64,000 nucleotides of DNA from Taeniopygia guttata (GCF_048771995.1 NC_133026.1:150497001-150561000), one strand, 5' to 3'; shown: positions 23,501-34,125, counted from the first letter of the stretch. Translations and numbers: made by a program. Notes: a model not told the origin generated them from the letters alone.

Positions 23501-26500
23501 AATTTTGGTTGGAGCCCAACCAGAACCACCCAAGCTCGTTCCACTGTCACCACCCATCATTAAAACACTCCACCATAATTCCCTTTTCCAAGAATTTGCA
23601 AGGGGATATTAGATCCCACTCAACTTCTCATCCCCTCATAGCCCCTGCCCAGGTGACCCCCTCAGATATTTCTCCTTGCAGGAACTGGACTATGGAGCCC
23701 TGTATGAGGTGCGGACCCCCCACTTCTACGTAGAGGCCAACAAGATGCCAATGGCCAGGGTAAGGAGCCAGGCTGGTGTCCTGGGGAGGTGGTGGGTGGT
23801 GGGATATGGCAATTTGAGTGCTGGGGTTCCTGGGTGGTCCCTCCCCTGATCCACACCTCCCAGAGAAATGGTTGAGTTGTGCTCCATTTCTTTGACCCTC
23901 AAGTGATGCTGGAGCTGGACCCAGCCAACATCACCATCACCTGGGGACAGTCGGAGCTCCAGTGACTGCATTGTCAAAGTGTGGTGGGAGACAGGGCTGG
24001 AAAGATCCCAGCCTGGAGCTGGGACCTGGCAGAAGTTCGCCCCAATAGCAAGGAAATTCCTTTGTTTTCTGAAACAACCCCTAAAAAAGCAGAAACCCCT
24101 GAAAAGCAAGTCCAGGGTCAGTTCCCAGGTGGTGTAGTCTCCATCCTGAGAGGTTTTTGGGACTTGATTGTTCTTGGAGTTGACCCAGTCTCCACCCTTG
24201 GGGGTTTTTGCAACTGGACATATCTTGGAGTTGATGCTGGAAGAGGCTGGACTGGAGCCCTAAGGTTCCTTTCCTGTGATCCTACAATCCAGCATTGCTG
24301 GCGCCTTAACAGTCCCTTTGAAGCAAGGTGGGACCACACACAGGAAAACTTAACCCAGAGGGGTTTTTTCCAGGGAATGTGGTAATATCACAGAATTAAC
24401 CCTTCAGTGCACCAGGATAAACCATTGGGGATCCCAAAAAAGGAACCTGGCCTGCTCTGAATGTGGTGATCTTGCAAGACCACAGGCACCTCCAGCCCTC
24501 CTGCCCCCTCTAACCCATCCCACTGCCGTGAGCAATTTGGAAGCTGGAGAGGGACTTTTTGTCAGGAACTGCAGATAGGTCAAGGAGTAATGGATACAAA
24601 ATGGAGGAAATTCAGGTTTGATATTAGGAAAAAATTTTTTACTGTGAGGGTGGTGAGACACCAGAATAGAGAAGTTGTGGATGCCCCATCCCTGGAAGTA
24701 CCCAAGGCCGAGTTGGACGGAGCTTGGGGGATCTAGTGGGAAGTGTCTCTGCCCATGGTGGGATGGGTTGGAATGTGATGACCTTTAAGGTCTACTCCAA
24801 CCCCTCAGCATTCTGTGCTGCCATGATTTGGGGTCAGGATCCCCCACACTCCACTATGGGGGCTCAAGGGGCTGGGCTGAGTGGGACGCCAGGTGCTGGG
24901 TGGTGACACACGTGTCCCTCTTCCCGATGTCCCCAGTGCACGGTGAAGGCTCTGTATGACTACAAAGCACAACGGGAGGACGAGCTGTCGTTCTGCAAGC
25001 AGGCCATCATCCACAACGTGGACAAGCAGGACGGCGGCTGGTGAGGGTGGTCACTTGGGTGTCACCGTGGGCGGGAGATGGAGGGGACACCCCGGGTATT
25101 CCCACAGCGGGTTTTAACTCAGCCTCCTTTGTCCCCCCACTCTTTCTCCAACCACCCCCTGGCACCGCATTCAGCAGGGACACCCCTGTCCCCCCCTCCC
25201 CAAAATCTGTCCGCCCGCCTTGATCCTCTCACCGCTTGCAGGTGGCGAGGGGACTACGGGGGCAAGAAGCAGCTCTGGTTCCCGGCCAACTACGTGGAGG
25301 AGATCGTCGGCACCCAGGCGCAGGAGCAGGATGAGGCTGTGAGTGCCACCTCCCCGGCATCCTGGGAGCGAGGACACTGGAGGCTCCCAAGAGCCTTGAC
25401 CAAATTCACACCCTTATCCTGAGGCTGGGAGATCCTCACGATCCTGCTCCAGCCCAGACCCTTATCCAGAGGCTGGGGAACATTCTACTCCAACTTGGAC
25501 CTATTTCTGGGAGTTGGGAAATGCTCCTGGTTCTGTTCCAGCCCATATTTTTATCCAGAGGCTGTGGGATGCTCCCAGCCCCACTCCAGCTTGGACCATT
25601 TTCTGGAAGCTGCAGGAAGTCTTGTACAAGCCCAGGTCCTTATCCAGTGGCTGAGGAATGCTCCTGGTCCTCTCCAGCCCAGACCCTTACGCTGAGGCTG
25701 GGGGATGCTCGTGCTCCGGCTCCAGTCCAGATTCTTATCTGGAGGCTGAGGAATGTTCTTGGCCCCAGTCCCACTTAGACAATTTATTAGAAGCTGGAAG
25801 ATGCTCCCAGTCCTGTTCCAGCCCTGATCTCTGTCTGGAGGCTGGGTGATAATCTTGGCCACACTCCAGCCTGGATCCTTTCCTGGAAAGTGGAGGATGC
25901 TCCCAGCCTTGTGCCAGCCCAGACCCTTATCAAGAATCTGGGGGATGCTCCTGGTCCCACAGGGTCAGGGGATGCTCTTGGTCCTGCTCCAGCCCAGACC
26001 TTTATCCAGAATCTGGGGGATGCTCCCAGCCCTGTACCAGCCCAGGTCTTGGGGTGATGCTCCTGGATGTTTTTTCCTTTATTTTCCTCGTATTTGTCCA
26101 TCTCGGAGGGTTGAGTGGTGGCTGCCTGTAAGCCACAGGCCTCCCCCATTTTACCTCCTCCTTCCTCTCTTGCAGTCATCAGAAAACAGCCCCCTGGGGA
26201 ACTTCCTGAAGGGCTTCATCGATGTCCCATCCTGCCACGTCGGTGAGTGTCCCTACTTACGGATTTGGGGGGAATTTGGAGGAATTGGGATGTCCAGATG
26301 ATTCAGGGGACATTTTCCCTTGGTTCCAAGGGCATTTTTCAGCACAGAAAGCTGAAGCCACACATTGGAAAAAATGGGATCCTCACAGGAGGAGGATCCT
26401 GATGGATGGTGGGGTGCCAGGAGGGGCTGGTGGGGGCCCGGGAGCGGGACCGCTGAGGTTTCGTTTGCTCCACAGAGCCATCCGTTGGGAATGTCTTCGA

Positions 26501-28605
26501 GTAAAGCCCCCCTCTGATGTCCTTATAGTTATCTCCAAAGACGGGAGGAGCTCCAAACCATTTGTCTTCACCATCCATTCCCAGCAGATGTCCCACGCAG
26601 CCCAGTCGCTGGACGTGGCCGCAGACACGCAGGAGGAACTCAGCGAGTGGGTGGCCAAGATCCGGGAGGCCACGCAGAACGCCGACGCCAGGGTGAGGGG
26701 ATGCAGAGGATGGGGCTGGATGGTCCCTTTCTCTTGGAGATGGTTCCTAATATCTCCAAAGGAGGAGTCTGGGGGAAGACTCGCAGCTCCTGTTTTTCCT
26801 GGTGCAGATGCAGGAAGGGAAGATCATGGAGCGGAGGAAAAAGATCGCCCTGGAGCTCTCGGAGCTGGTCGTGTATTGCCGGCCGGTGCCGTTCGATGAG
26901 GACAGTAAGTCCTGGAGAAGTGGGCTAAAGGCATGAAGTGTGGAAGAGACAGGTGGGAAGAACTATCCAGGTCTCATTCCTTCCCTGATGGCCACTTGGT
27001 GCTTGCAGAGATTGGCACGGACAAGGCTTGTTACCGGGACATGTCCTCCTTCCCGGAGACCAAGGCGGAGAAATACGCCAACCGCAGCAAGGGCAAGAAG
27101 TTCCTGCAGTACAACCGCCGGCAGCTGAGCCGCATCTACCCCAAAGGACAGCGCCTGGACTCCTCCAACTACGACCCACTGCCCATGTGGATCTGTGGGA
27201 GCCAACTCGTGGCCCTCAACTTCCAGACGCCCGGTAAATCCTGCTCCTGGGGTTGTGGTTGGGCTCATCCCTGAAAGTTGTCTCAAAATTCCCATTCCCA
27301 ATGCTTCTGCCCTGGGTCGTCTTGTTGGAGTTGGTTTGGGTGATATCTCCAACTTTTGTCTCCATCCTCATGGGAACAGAAGTGGTTTGGATGCTCTTCA
27401 ATCTTTTCCTCATCCTGATGGGAACACAGGAGGTGGTTTAGATGAACTTTCCAAGCTTTGTCCTCATCCTGATAGGGATAGAGGAGGTGGTTTGGATGAT
27501 CTCTCCAAGCTTTGTCTTCATCCTGATGGAGACACAGGAGGTGGTTTGGATGCTCTCCAACCTGTGTCTCATCCTGATGGGGATGCAGGGGGTGGTTTGA
27601 AAGATCTCTCCAACCTTTGTTCTTATCCCGGTGGGGACGAGAGTGGTTTGGATGCTCTCAAGTCTTTGTCCTCATCCCGATGAGGATATCTCCATGCAAT
27701 CCTTGGGTGATTCATGCAAAACTCGGCTGCGTTCCTCCTCCAGCCACAGCTGGGGCTCTTAGTTGGGTTTGCAGGGTAGAACCTTCCAACCAAGGACCTT
27801 GAGGAGGTCCCTGAGCCCCACACTCAGATCTTCCCTGTCCCACGGCCACAGACAAACCGATGCAGCTGAACCAGGCGCTCTTCATGCTCGGTGGCCGCAG
27901 CGGCTACGTCCTACAGCCGGACATCATGAGGGACGAGACCTTTGACCCCTTCGACAAGAACAGCCTGAAGATTGTGGAGCCCATCACAGTCCAGCTGCAG
28001 GCAAGTTTGCAAGGACAGCAAGACCATCTTGAGGTGGTCACCATCAAGATGAGAACTCCTTCCTTATTTTTGGGTCAGCCAGGGGTGGTTTTTACTTCTT
28101 CCAGCTACGTATTTGCTCCATGGAGCTTGTTACTCTTGGGAGGTCTTCTTCATCCAGTGTGGCTAAACCTCACCATCTTCTCCTTCCCTTTTCTCCCACA
28201 GATCCTCGGTGCCCGGCACCTGCCCAAGAACGGGAGGAGCATCGTGTGCCCCTTCGTGGAGGTGGAGGTTTGCGGCTCCGAGTATGACAACAGCAAGAAC
28301 AAGACGGATGTCGTAGGTGAGAGACCACACGGGTGATGTCCCCACCCTTAGGGACAACCCTGACTCTGCTCTCCGAAGTCCTCTTGAGAGGACATGTGGG
28401 TGATGGGGCTGGGTTTTGTGCTCTCTCCCACAGCTGACAATGGCTTCAACCCCGTCTGGCTCTTCAAGCAGTTCGTCTTCGACATCAACAACCCCGAGTT
28501 TGCCTTCCTCCGCTTCGTGGTGTATGAGGAGGACATGTTCAGTGACCCCAACTTCTTGGCACAAGCCACCTTCCCTGTCAAGGGCCTCAAAACAGGTATG
28601 GTCTT

Positions 28606-28638
<33 letters not shown>

Positions 28639-29807
28639 TCCGTCATAGTCTTGGAATCGCAGAAGGGTTTGGGTTGGATGGGGCTTTTGAAGGTCATCCT
28701 GTCCAACCCCCTGCAATCATCATTGTCTCCATCATTATCATCATCATGATGTCCATGATTAAGTCACGGTTTGGGTTGGAAGGGACATTTAAAGGTCTTG
28801 TAGTGCAACCCTCCTGCAATTGTCATCATTGTGATCTTCATCACTGAGTCATGGAATCATGGAAGGGGTTTGGGTTGGAAGGGGCTTTTAAAGGTCATCC
28901 AGTCCAAATCCTCTTCAACCATCATCTTCATCTCCATCACAGATGATGGAATCATAAAAGGGTTTGGGTTGGAAGGTGCTTTTAAAGGTCATCCAGTCCA
29001 AATCCTCTTCAACCATCATCTTCATCATCTCCATCATAGATCATGGAATCACAGAAAGATTTGGGTTGGAAGGGACCTCTAAAAGTCATTGAGTCCAACT
29101 CCCCTGCATTGTCATCACCACCATCATGACCTCCATCATTAAGTCATGGACTCATAGAAGGGTTTGGGTTGAAAGGGACCTCTAAAGCTCTTTTAGTGCA
29201 AACCCCTGCAATCATCATCATCATCTTCCTGGGGTCCTGGCCATGGTGAGGGGCTCGGACCCTGCTGTGGTGCTGAGCTCATGTTGTGATGTTGTGTCCA
29301 GGCTACCGGTCGGTGCCTTTGAAGAACAGCTACACCGAGGACCTGGAGCTTGCCTCCCTCCTCATACACATCGAAATCATCAACGCCAAGGCAGGTGGCC
29401 CAGGCAGCTTGGGAAACCTGGAACAAGGGGAATCAACTCTGTGGGGTGTCCTGCCCACCCCACCAGCCTCACACGCTTGTTTTGGAGCAGGAGGAAGATG
29501 AGGAGAACCTCTACTCGTCCATCCAGCAGCTCCGGGACCGTGCCAGCGAGCTCTCCAGCCAGGTCTCCAGCTACGAGCGCACCAATGGCTGCGATTCCCG
29601 CTACCAGCAGCGCCTGGACGAGCTCCGGGCGGCCCAGGAGCGGCTCATGGAGCTCACTGAAGTCCGCAACCGCAAGTGAGTTGTCCCCTCCCTGTGGCTT
29701 CAGGAGGTCCCTCTTGGGGGAGGGTCCCTAAGGCCACCACCCTGCTCTCCACCAGGTTGATGGAGAAGAAGAAGAGGGACCGGCAGATGGTCACCAAACG
29801 CAGCTGA
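8511..29807 (+). CDS. PLCG1-like: Phospholipase C-gamma, PLCG1-like third paralogue, 32 exons
   Basis: Hydrolyses PIP2 to IP3 and diacylglycerol downstream of tyrosine kinases. Exons: 8511-8730, 16625-16774, 16884-16977, 17091-17138, 17846-17930, 18062-18142, 18235-18269, 18723-18795, 18889-18990, 19068-19186, 19263-19348, 19536-19656, 20675-20843, 21034-21153, 21332-21439, 21534-21721, 21911-22111, 22855-22974, 23236-23419, 23682-23759, 24937-25040, 25242-25338, 26176-26242, 26529-26692, 26808-26904, 27009-27233, 27852-28000, 28202-28316, 28434-28595, 29302-29390, 29491-29675, 29756-29807. Total 3888 nt, 1295 aa. Order: PH (about 24-150), EF hands, X box (319-465, His334/Asn335, Glu364, Asp366, His379), split PH around nSH2 (WFHGKL), cSH2 (WYHASL) and SH3 (795-855), Y box, C2. 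Tyr784 in FYVEAN matches PLCG1 Tyr783. The last 78 residues are a charged coiled coil unlike the PLCG1 tail and closer to PLCG2 (EENLYSS/EEELYSS). No disabling change seen. The introns after exons 27 and 30 use GC donors. Confidence 0.95.
8731..10625. repeat. Minisatellite in PLC-gamma intron 1, about 51-bp unit
   Basis: Dozens of imperfect units built on 'ggggtgcctggatgtgttgg', 'gatgtcctgctgtagtgggg' and 'ggctgggggtgttctgggag', arranged in a higher-order pattern from about 8780. It starts within 50 bp of the exon 1 donor. Long Cys/Gly/Val-rich frames arise on the + strand and His/Pro/Ser/Thr-rich frames on the - strand. Confidence 0.95.
10626..10950. repeat. Diverged edge of the intron 1 minisatellite
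   Basis: Irregular units sharing 'gtggtggggtgactgg' and 'ttgtggggtgcctgg' with the preceding array but with more drift. Confidence 0.75.
10951..11805. repeat. Minisatellite, 34-35-bp unit, about 25 copies
   Basis: Near-perfect tandem copies of a unit containing 'ggtgggatgttcacccctgg' and 'gaatgtcctaccac'. The period is not divisible by three, so all three + frames stay open for over 1 kb (340-342 codons each) and encode the same motif in rotation. This is a repeat property, not evidence of a protein. Confidence 0.97.
11806..14180. other. PLC-gamma intron 1, middle part
   Basis: Mostly unique-looking intronic DNA. It holds a short (ggatgaaaaa)n array at about 12787-12845 and a T-run at 13785-13796. 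No exon recognised. Confidence 0.5.
14183..14605 (+). mobile_element. CR1 LINE 3' part
   Basis: Sense CR1 from 'gctccaaggactggagccc' to 'aaccattcctggaattagg', in PLC-gamma intron 1. Confidence 0.9.
14645..14745. repeat. Short tandem repeat (ggagttaaatccaa)n
   Basis: The block 'ggagttaaatccaagg' recurs five times, interspersed with 'ccagatcctggaggag'. Confidence 0.85.
14746..15820. other. PLC-gamma intron 1, unique-looking stretch
   Basis: No exon, repeat or element recognised. Confidence 0.5.
15821..16560. repeat. Degenerate minisatellite at the 3' end of PLC-gamma intron 1
   Basis: Loosely repeated blocks of 'tcctggggacatcctggg' and 'acacagatccctggaaga', spaced irregularly. It ends about 65 bp before exon 2. 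Confidence 0.8.
17577..17725 (-). mobile_element. CR1 LINE 3' end
   Basis: Antisense CR1 tail (ggaatcatggaatggtttgg) in PLC-gamma intron 4. Confidence 0.85.
19678..20600 (-). mobile_element. Solo LTR (ERVK-like), copy A, in PLC-gamma intron 12
   Basis: The 923-bp element begins TGTCAGAATC and ends CTCACACA on the + strand, and is flanked by the 6-bp direct repeat CCCAGT (19672-19677 and 20601-20606). A second family member lies at 22178-22796. The orientation is inferred as minus because TATATAATG motifs and an AATAAA are in LTR order on that strand. It carries five tandem 77-bp units where the other copy has one. A 6-bp target duplication suits avian ERVK/alpharetrovirus-type elements. No internal coding region remains. 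The family name needs a repeat library. Confidence 0.85.
19856..20235. repeat. Five 77-bp tandem units inside LTR copy A
   Basis: Unit starts (ccctcag) fall at 19856, 19933, 20010, 20087 and 20164, exactly 77 bp apart. The later junctions carry the perfect inverted repeat GTAACATCCC / GGGATGTTAC around a 5-nt loop. Units include an A/T-rich tataccag or taaatacc segment. Confidence 0.95.
22178..22796 (-). mobile_element. Solo LTR (ERVK-like), copy B, in PLC-gamma intron 17
   Basis: The 619-bp element begins TGTCGGAATC and ends GGATTCCCACA on the + strand, with the 6-bp direct repeat CCAGCA on both sides (22172-22177 and 22797-22802). It is highly similar to copy A outside the tandem block and has a single 77-bp unit. 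It occupies most of intron 17, ending 58 bp before exon 18. Confidence 0.88.
24530..24830 (+). mobile_element. CR1 LINE 3' part
   Basis: Sense CR1 in PLC-gamma intron 20, with 'gaagttgtggatgccccatc' and 'gatgacctttaaggtctac'. It is more diverged than most other copies. Confidence 0.85.
25420..26055. repeat. Degenerate minisatellite in PLC-gamma intron 22, about 50-60-bp unit
   Basis: Repeated blocks of 'cagcccagacccttatccag' and 'aggctgggggatgctcctgg' with strong drift between copies. Confidence 0.85.
27340..27690. repeat. Minisatellite in PLC-gamma intron 26, about 55-60-bp unit
   Basis: About six units with 'ggtggtttggatgctctcca' and 'gtcctcatcctgatgggga'. Confidence 0.85.
28604..29235 (-). 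repeat. Tandem array made from a CR1 3' end plus (atc)n
   Basis: After a (catcat)n tract (28609-28637), a block of about 60 bp recurs six times. It contains 'gaagggtttgggttggaagg' and 'aaaggtcatccagtccaa', each followed by a short cat/atc-rich spacer. The block is the antisense terminal segment of a CR1 element. In intron 29 of the PLC-gamma gene. Confidence 0.85.
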
Positions 29808-30745
29808 GCTGGAGGGACTCGAGCTGAGGAGCTCCCCCAGCCGCCTCCTCTCCTGCCACAAAGGGAGGTGGGGTGGCCACATCCGGACCTCCCACCACGC
29901 CCAAGGCTGGGTGACAGCAGCGTGACAAATCCAGGGGTGAAAGGGGACCTTGGGTGGCTGTGCCTGTGACAGGGGTGAGGTGGGAGGTGGGACACTCTGG
30001 CTTCAATCCCAGGTGCCTCCAGCTTCATCCCATGTTCCCTGGAGCTCGTGACCGCATCCTTGTCCCCACGAGGTGGCCACAGTGGCTCTTCCTCACCCAA
30101 CATTCTCAATGTCCCATCATCCCATGGCAACCCCGTGACCGATGGGGAAACTGAGGCACAGCGGCCCAGCTGGCCCAGGATGGGGCAGGACCATCCACCT
30201 CCATCCTGGGCACAGGTGTCAGGACTGGCTGGTGGTGAGGCACCAGGATGGGGACACAGGGGACACTTTTGGGGGACTTAGGGGGGTGTTTAGCTCCCCC
30301 GCTATAAATACCTGTATTTTCTTCTTTTATCCAGCGTGTACATAAGGCGTGGGGGGAGGGAGTGTCTGTACCAGCCACAGTATTAGGGCACAAGGGGGAC
30401 CCCAAAATGTCCAGACATGTCCCAGCATGGGACCAAGGGGGCAGGGGACCAAGTCTGGGGCTGTCCCACAAGGCAGAGAAGCCTGTGACCGGGTGCCCTG
30501 AGTAGGCACCTGGTAAATACAGGCAGCAAGGTGGCCCCAGAGGGGACAGGGATGTCCCCAAGGTGACCCAGAGTTGTCACCAAACTCTGGGAATGGGGAC
30601 AAATCCTGCCAGTAAAGCCAACTGAGGTGGTGGCCAGCCCAGGGGTGGCTGGGGACATCTTGGGGTGTCCCCTGGGGTCGGGGTGTCCCAGCAGGGGGGA
30701 CCTGTGTATTCTTTGTATGAAAATAAATCTATTTAGCCAATATTT
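29808..30745 (+). other. PLC-gamma 3' UTR
   Basis: From the TGA at 29805-29807 to just past the poly(A) signal at 30722. GC-rich, no repeat recognised. A 3' UTR of about 0.9 kb is inferred from the first convincing AATAAA. Confidence 0.7.
30722..30727 (+). promoter_or_regulatory. Poly(A) signal of the PLC-gamma gene
   Basis: AATAAA in an A/T-rich context, followed by a GT-containing stretch. Confidence 0.75.
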
Positions 30746-30949
30746 ATACCCCGCTGCTGTGACCTGGTGTCCCCTCCCTGCTCTGCTGCCACCTCCATGT
30801 TCCCAGGGTGGGTGATGTGCCCCGGGAGGTGGCTTGGTAGTCCCAGATCCAGTGTGTCACCCTTGTCCCAGCAGCCGTGGGGACACTTGGGGGTGTGCAG
30901 GGCCACCCAGGAAGGACACAAGGCAGAGGGACACAGGGACAATGGGTAC

Positions 30950-32430
30950 GAGGTTGTGGGGACACAGGGCCATGGGGACACCCAGCTATGGGGATGCAGG
31001 ATCACAGGGCCATGCCATGGGGACACACATGGGTCCATAGGGATTTGGGTCCATGAGGACACAAATTCATGGATCCATAGGGATTTGGGTCCATGGGAAC
31101 ACACAGATCCTTAGGGATTCATAGAGACATAAGGACATGAGGACACACATGGATCCATAGGGATTTAGGCCCATGGGGACGCAAATTCGTGAATCCATAG
31201 AGATTTAAGTCCATGAGAACACACACAATTCATAGGGACATAAGGACACAGAGACACACATGGATCCATAGAGACACAGGGACGTGGGTCCATGGGGGAC
31301 ACACACACATGGATCCATAGGGATTTGGGACCATGGAGACACACACATGGATCTATAAGGATACAGGGACATGGGCTCATGGAAACACATGTGAATCCAT
31401 TCGGATTTGGGTCCATTAGGACACACACAAGTCCATGGGAATTTGGGTCCATCAGGACACACACACAGATCTATAGGGACATGGGTCTGTAGGGATTTGG
31501 GTTCATGGGAACACACAGATCCATAGGGCTTTGGGTCCATGGAAACACATGTGAATCCACAGGGATTTTGTTCTATGGGGATGCACACCCTGGATACACA
31601 GGGACTTGGGTCCATGGGGACACAGATTCAGGGATCCACAGGACTTTGGGGCCATGGAAACACACACAAATTCACAGGGATTTGGATCCATGGAAAGACC
31701 CATTAGAATTTGGGTCCATTAGGATACACACAAGTCCGTAAGGATTTGGGTCCATGGGGATACACACTCCAGGATCCATAAGGCTTTGGGGTCATGGAAA
31801 CCCATGTGAATCCAGTGGGATTTGGGACAATGGAAACACATGTGAACCCACTAGAATTTGGGTCCATTATGATACACAGGAATCCATAGGGATTTGTGTC
31901 CATGGGAACACACATTCCAGGATCCACAGGGATTTGGGACCGTGGAAACGCACGTGAATTCCAAGGGATTTGGGTCCATGGAAAGCCATGTGAACCCACT
32001 AGAATTTGGGTCCGTTATGATACACACGAATCCATAGGGATTTGTGTCCATTGGGAAACACACTCTAGGATCTGTAGGGCTTTGGGATCATGGAAAAGCA
32101 CATAAATTCCAAGGAATTTGGGACCATGGAAACACACATGAATCCACAGGGATTTTGCTCCATGGGGACACACACCCTGGATACACAGGGACTTGGGTCC
32201 ATGGGGATGCAGATTCAGGGATCCATAGGGCTTTGGGACTGTGGAAACACACGCGAATTCCAAGGGATTTAGGTCCATGGAAACACATGTGAATCCACTG
32301 GGATTTGGGTCCATTGGGACACACAGCGACTTGGGTCCCTGGGGACACACACTCCAGGATCCACAAGGCTTTGGGACCATGGAAACACCCGCGAATTCCA
32401 AAGGATTTCGGTCCATGGAATCACCCCCCC
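30950..32430. repeat. Degenerate minisatellite between the PLC-gamma and CYLD-like genes
   Basis: About 1.5 kb of units built on 'ggatttgggtccatgggg' and 'acacacatgaatccatag', period near 35-40 bp with much variation. It ends about 80-100 bp before the CYLD-like promoter. Confidence 0.92.
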
Positions 32431-32499
32431 ACACCGCCCCTCACGCGTTTCCCGCCTTCCCCCCAGGCCGGTGACAGGGGGCGGAGCCAGATGCTTAGC

Positions 32500-32637
32500 C
32501 ACGCCCCTTCTCCCGCTTGTGATCCCGCCCCCTCACTCCTATTGGTCCTCCTCCTCTCCCCGCCGCTCCCTATTGGCTGGCGGGCCGCGCGCGCGCTCGG
32601 ACGCGGAAGTGGCGGGGCCGGAGCGGCGGCGCAGACG
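32500..32637 (+). promoter_or_regulatory. CYLD-like promoter and non-coding exon 1
   Basis: GC-rich. Two inverted CCAAT boxes (ATTGG) lie at 32541-32545 and 32572-32576, then an ETS/GABP-type CGGAAGTG at 32604-32611. A splice donor (acg|gtgagg) after 32637 closes a non-coding first exon, which is spliced to the coding exon at 34424. The exact start site is not visible. Confidence 0.7.
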
Positions 32638-32689
32638 GTGAGGGGAGGGGGGAGGGGTCGAGCCCTGGGAGCGGGGGTTTATTCCCATA

Positions 32690-33480
32690 AACCGGAAAAA
32701 AATTGGGAATATTCTGGTTTAAACAACAGGGTTACACTTGGGTTTGGTGAGGGAAAGGTTTTATTGCTGTGTTTCCGCGAGGGAAATGGTTTATTTGGCG
32801 GTTTTGGTGAGGAATTTAGTTTATTCTTCTTTATTTTTGTGAGGAGAGTTATTTATTCTTGGGGTTTGGCGAATAAAATTGTTCCTTCTCTGTTTTTTTT
32901 TAATGAGAAAAAGGGTCTATTCCGGCGTTTTGATGAGGAAAAGAAATTAGGTTTGTTTTTTTGAAAATGAGGAACATGGTTTATTCGTAGTTTTTGATGA
33001 GGAAGGTGGCTTATTTTTGCGTTTTTCTTGAGGAAAAGAAAAAAATGCATTTTTGGCTTTTAAGGAAGAAAATAGTTTATTTGTGGGTTTTTTAATGCAT
33101 AAAATTATTTATTCTTGTAGGATCGTGATGAAGAAAATTGTTTATTCTTGGGGTTTGGTAAATAAAATGGTTTATTCTTGCATTTTGATGAAGAAAATTG
33201 TTTAGTCTTGGAGGTTTTGTGATAAAAACGTGTTTATTTTTTGCTTTTTATGAGGAAAATTGTTTATTTATGTGGTTTTTAGGAGGGAAGTGGTTTGTTC
33301 TGGAGCTTTCATGAGGAAAATGGCTTTGATGAGGGACATTTATTTTTGGTTATTTTTATGGGAAAACTTATTCTCGGGGTTTTAGTTAATTAAATCGTTT
33401 ATTATTGGGAATTTCATGAGCAAAAAATCAATTTATTTTGGGTTTTTAGTGAGGAAAATGTTTTTTTAATTTTTTTTTTT
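32690..33480. repeat. T-rich degenerate repeat in CYLD-like intron 1, about 30-35-bp unit
   Basis: More than 20 loose copies of 'gaggaaaatggtttattctt' and 'ggggttttgatgagg'. It is far more AT-rich than the rest of the window. Confidence 0.85.
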
Positions 33481-33925
33481 ATTCACCCTTTCTTCATGTT
33501 GAAACAAAAATTTTGGATCCTGATTTTCTGTCGAAGGAGAAGACAGAGGAGGATAAAAAGTGGAATTCAATGCCTGGATTTTAATGATTGGTGGAATTTA
33601 AATATTAGAATGTCACCAGTCAGATTAAACAACTGGAATTTTAACAACAGGAATTTTCACTTGTCAGAATTGAAGTAAAAAATAAGCACCAAAATATATT
33701 CCCACTTCCAAATACTTGCATTTCTTTTAATATAAATTATATAATAAGTAAATATTTGCTCACCTCAGTGGGTGAGTTGCATGTTTTGAATGAATATTCA
33801 AAATATTAATGAATATTCATGAGCTGTAGCGACTCCAGAGGAGCGGGAATCCCTTTTCCAAGGAATTTTAAAAAGTGGGATTGATCCTTTGCCTCGCTCC
33901 CGTGAGTAAGGAAGGAAAATGTGGG
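33481..33925. other. AT-rich part of CYLD-like intron 1
   Basis: Continues the AT-rich composition without a clear unit. Nothing recognised. Confidence 0.5.
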
Positions 33926-33929
33926 ATTT

Positions 33930-34125
33930 AATGAGGCTGGACAGTGTCAGAACAGGTTGGACCAGCTGGAGCAGCTTCTCCATCCCTGGAATTATTCCAG
34001 GTGTGGTTGGATGGAGCTTGGAGCAACCTGGGATAGGGGAAGATGTCACTGCCCGTGGAATGAGATGATCTTTAAGGTTCCTCCCGATCCAAACTTCCCA
34101 ACCCAAACCATTCCATGGGGTTTTT
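33930..34125 (+). mobile_element. CR1 LINE 3' part
   Basis: Sense CR1 fragment with 'gttggatggagcttggagc' and a tail at 'caaaccattccatgg'. Confidence 0.85.

Noticed and set aside
26477-26528. Alternative acceptor (ctccacag) before PLC-gamma exon 24
   Set aside because: Using it puts a stop in frame or breaks alignment with the family. The acceptor at 26528 restores the CHVVISKDG segment that aligns residue by residue with PLCG1.
28609-28637. (cat)n run considered as a His-tag-like coding repeat
   Set aside because: It lies in intron 29, just after the exon 29 donor, and is a plain trinucleotide microsatellite.
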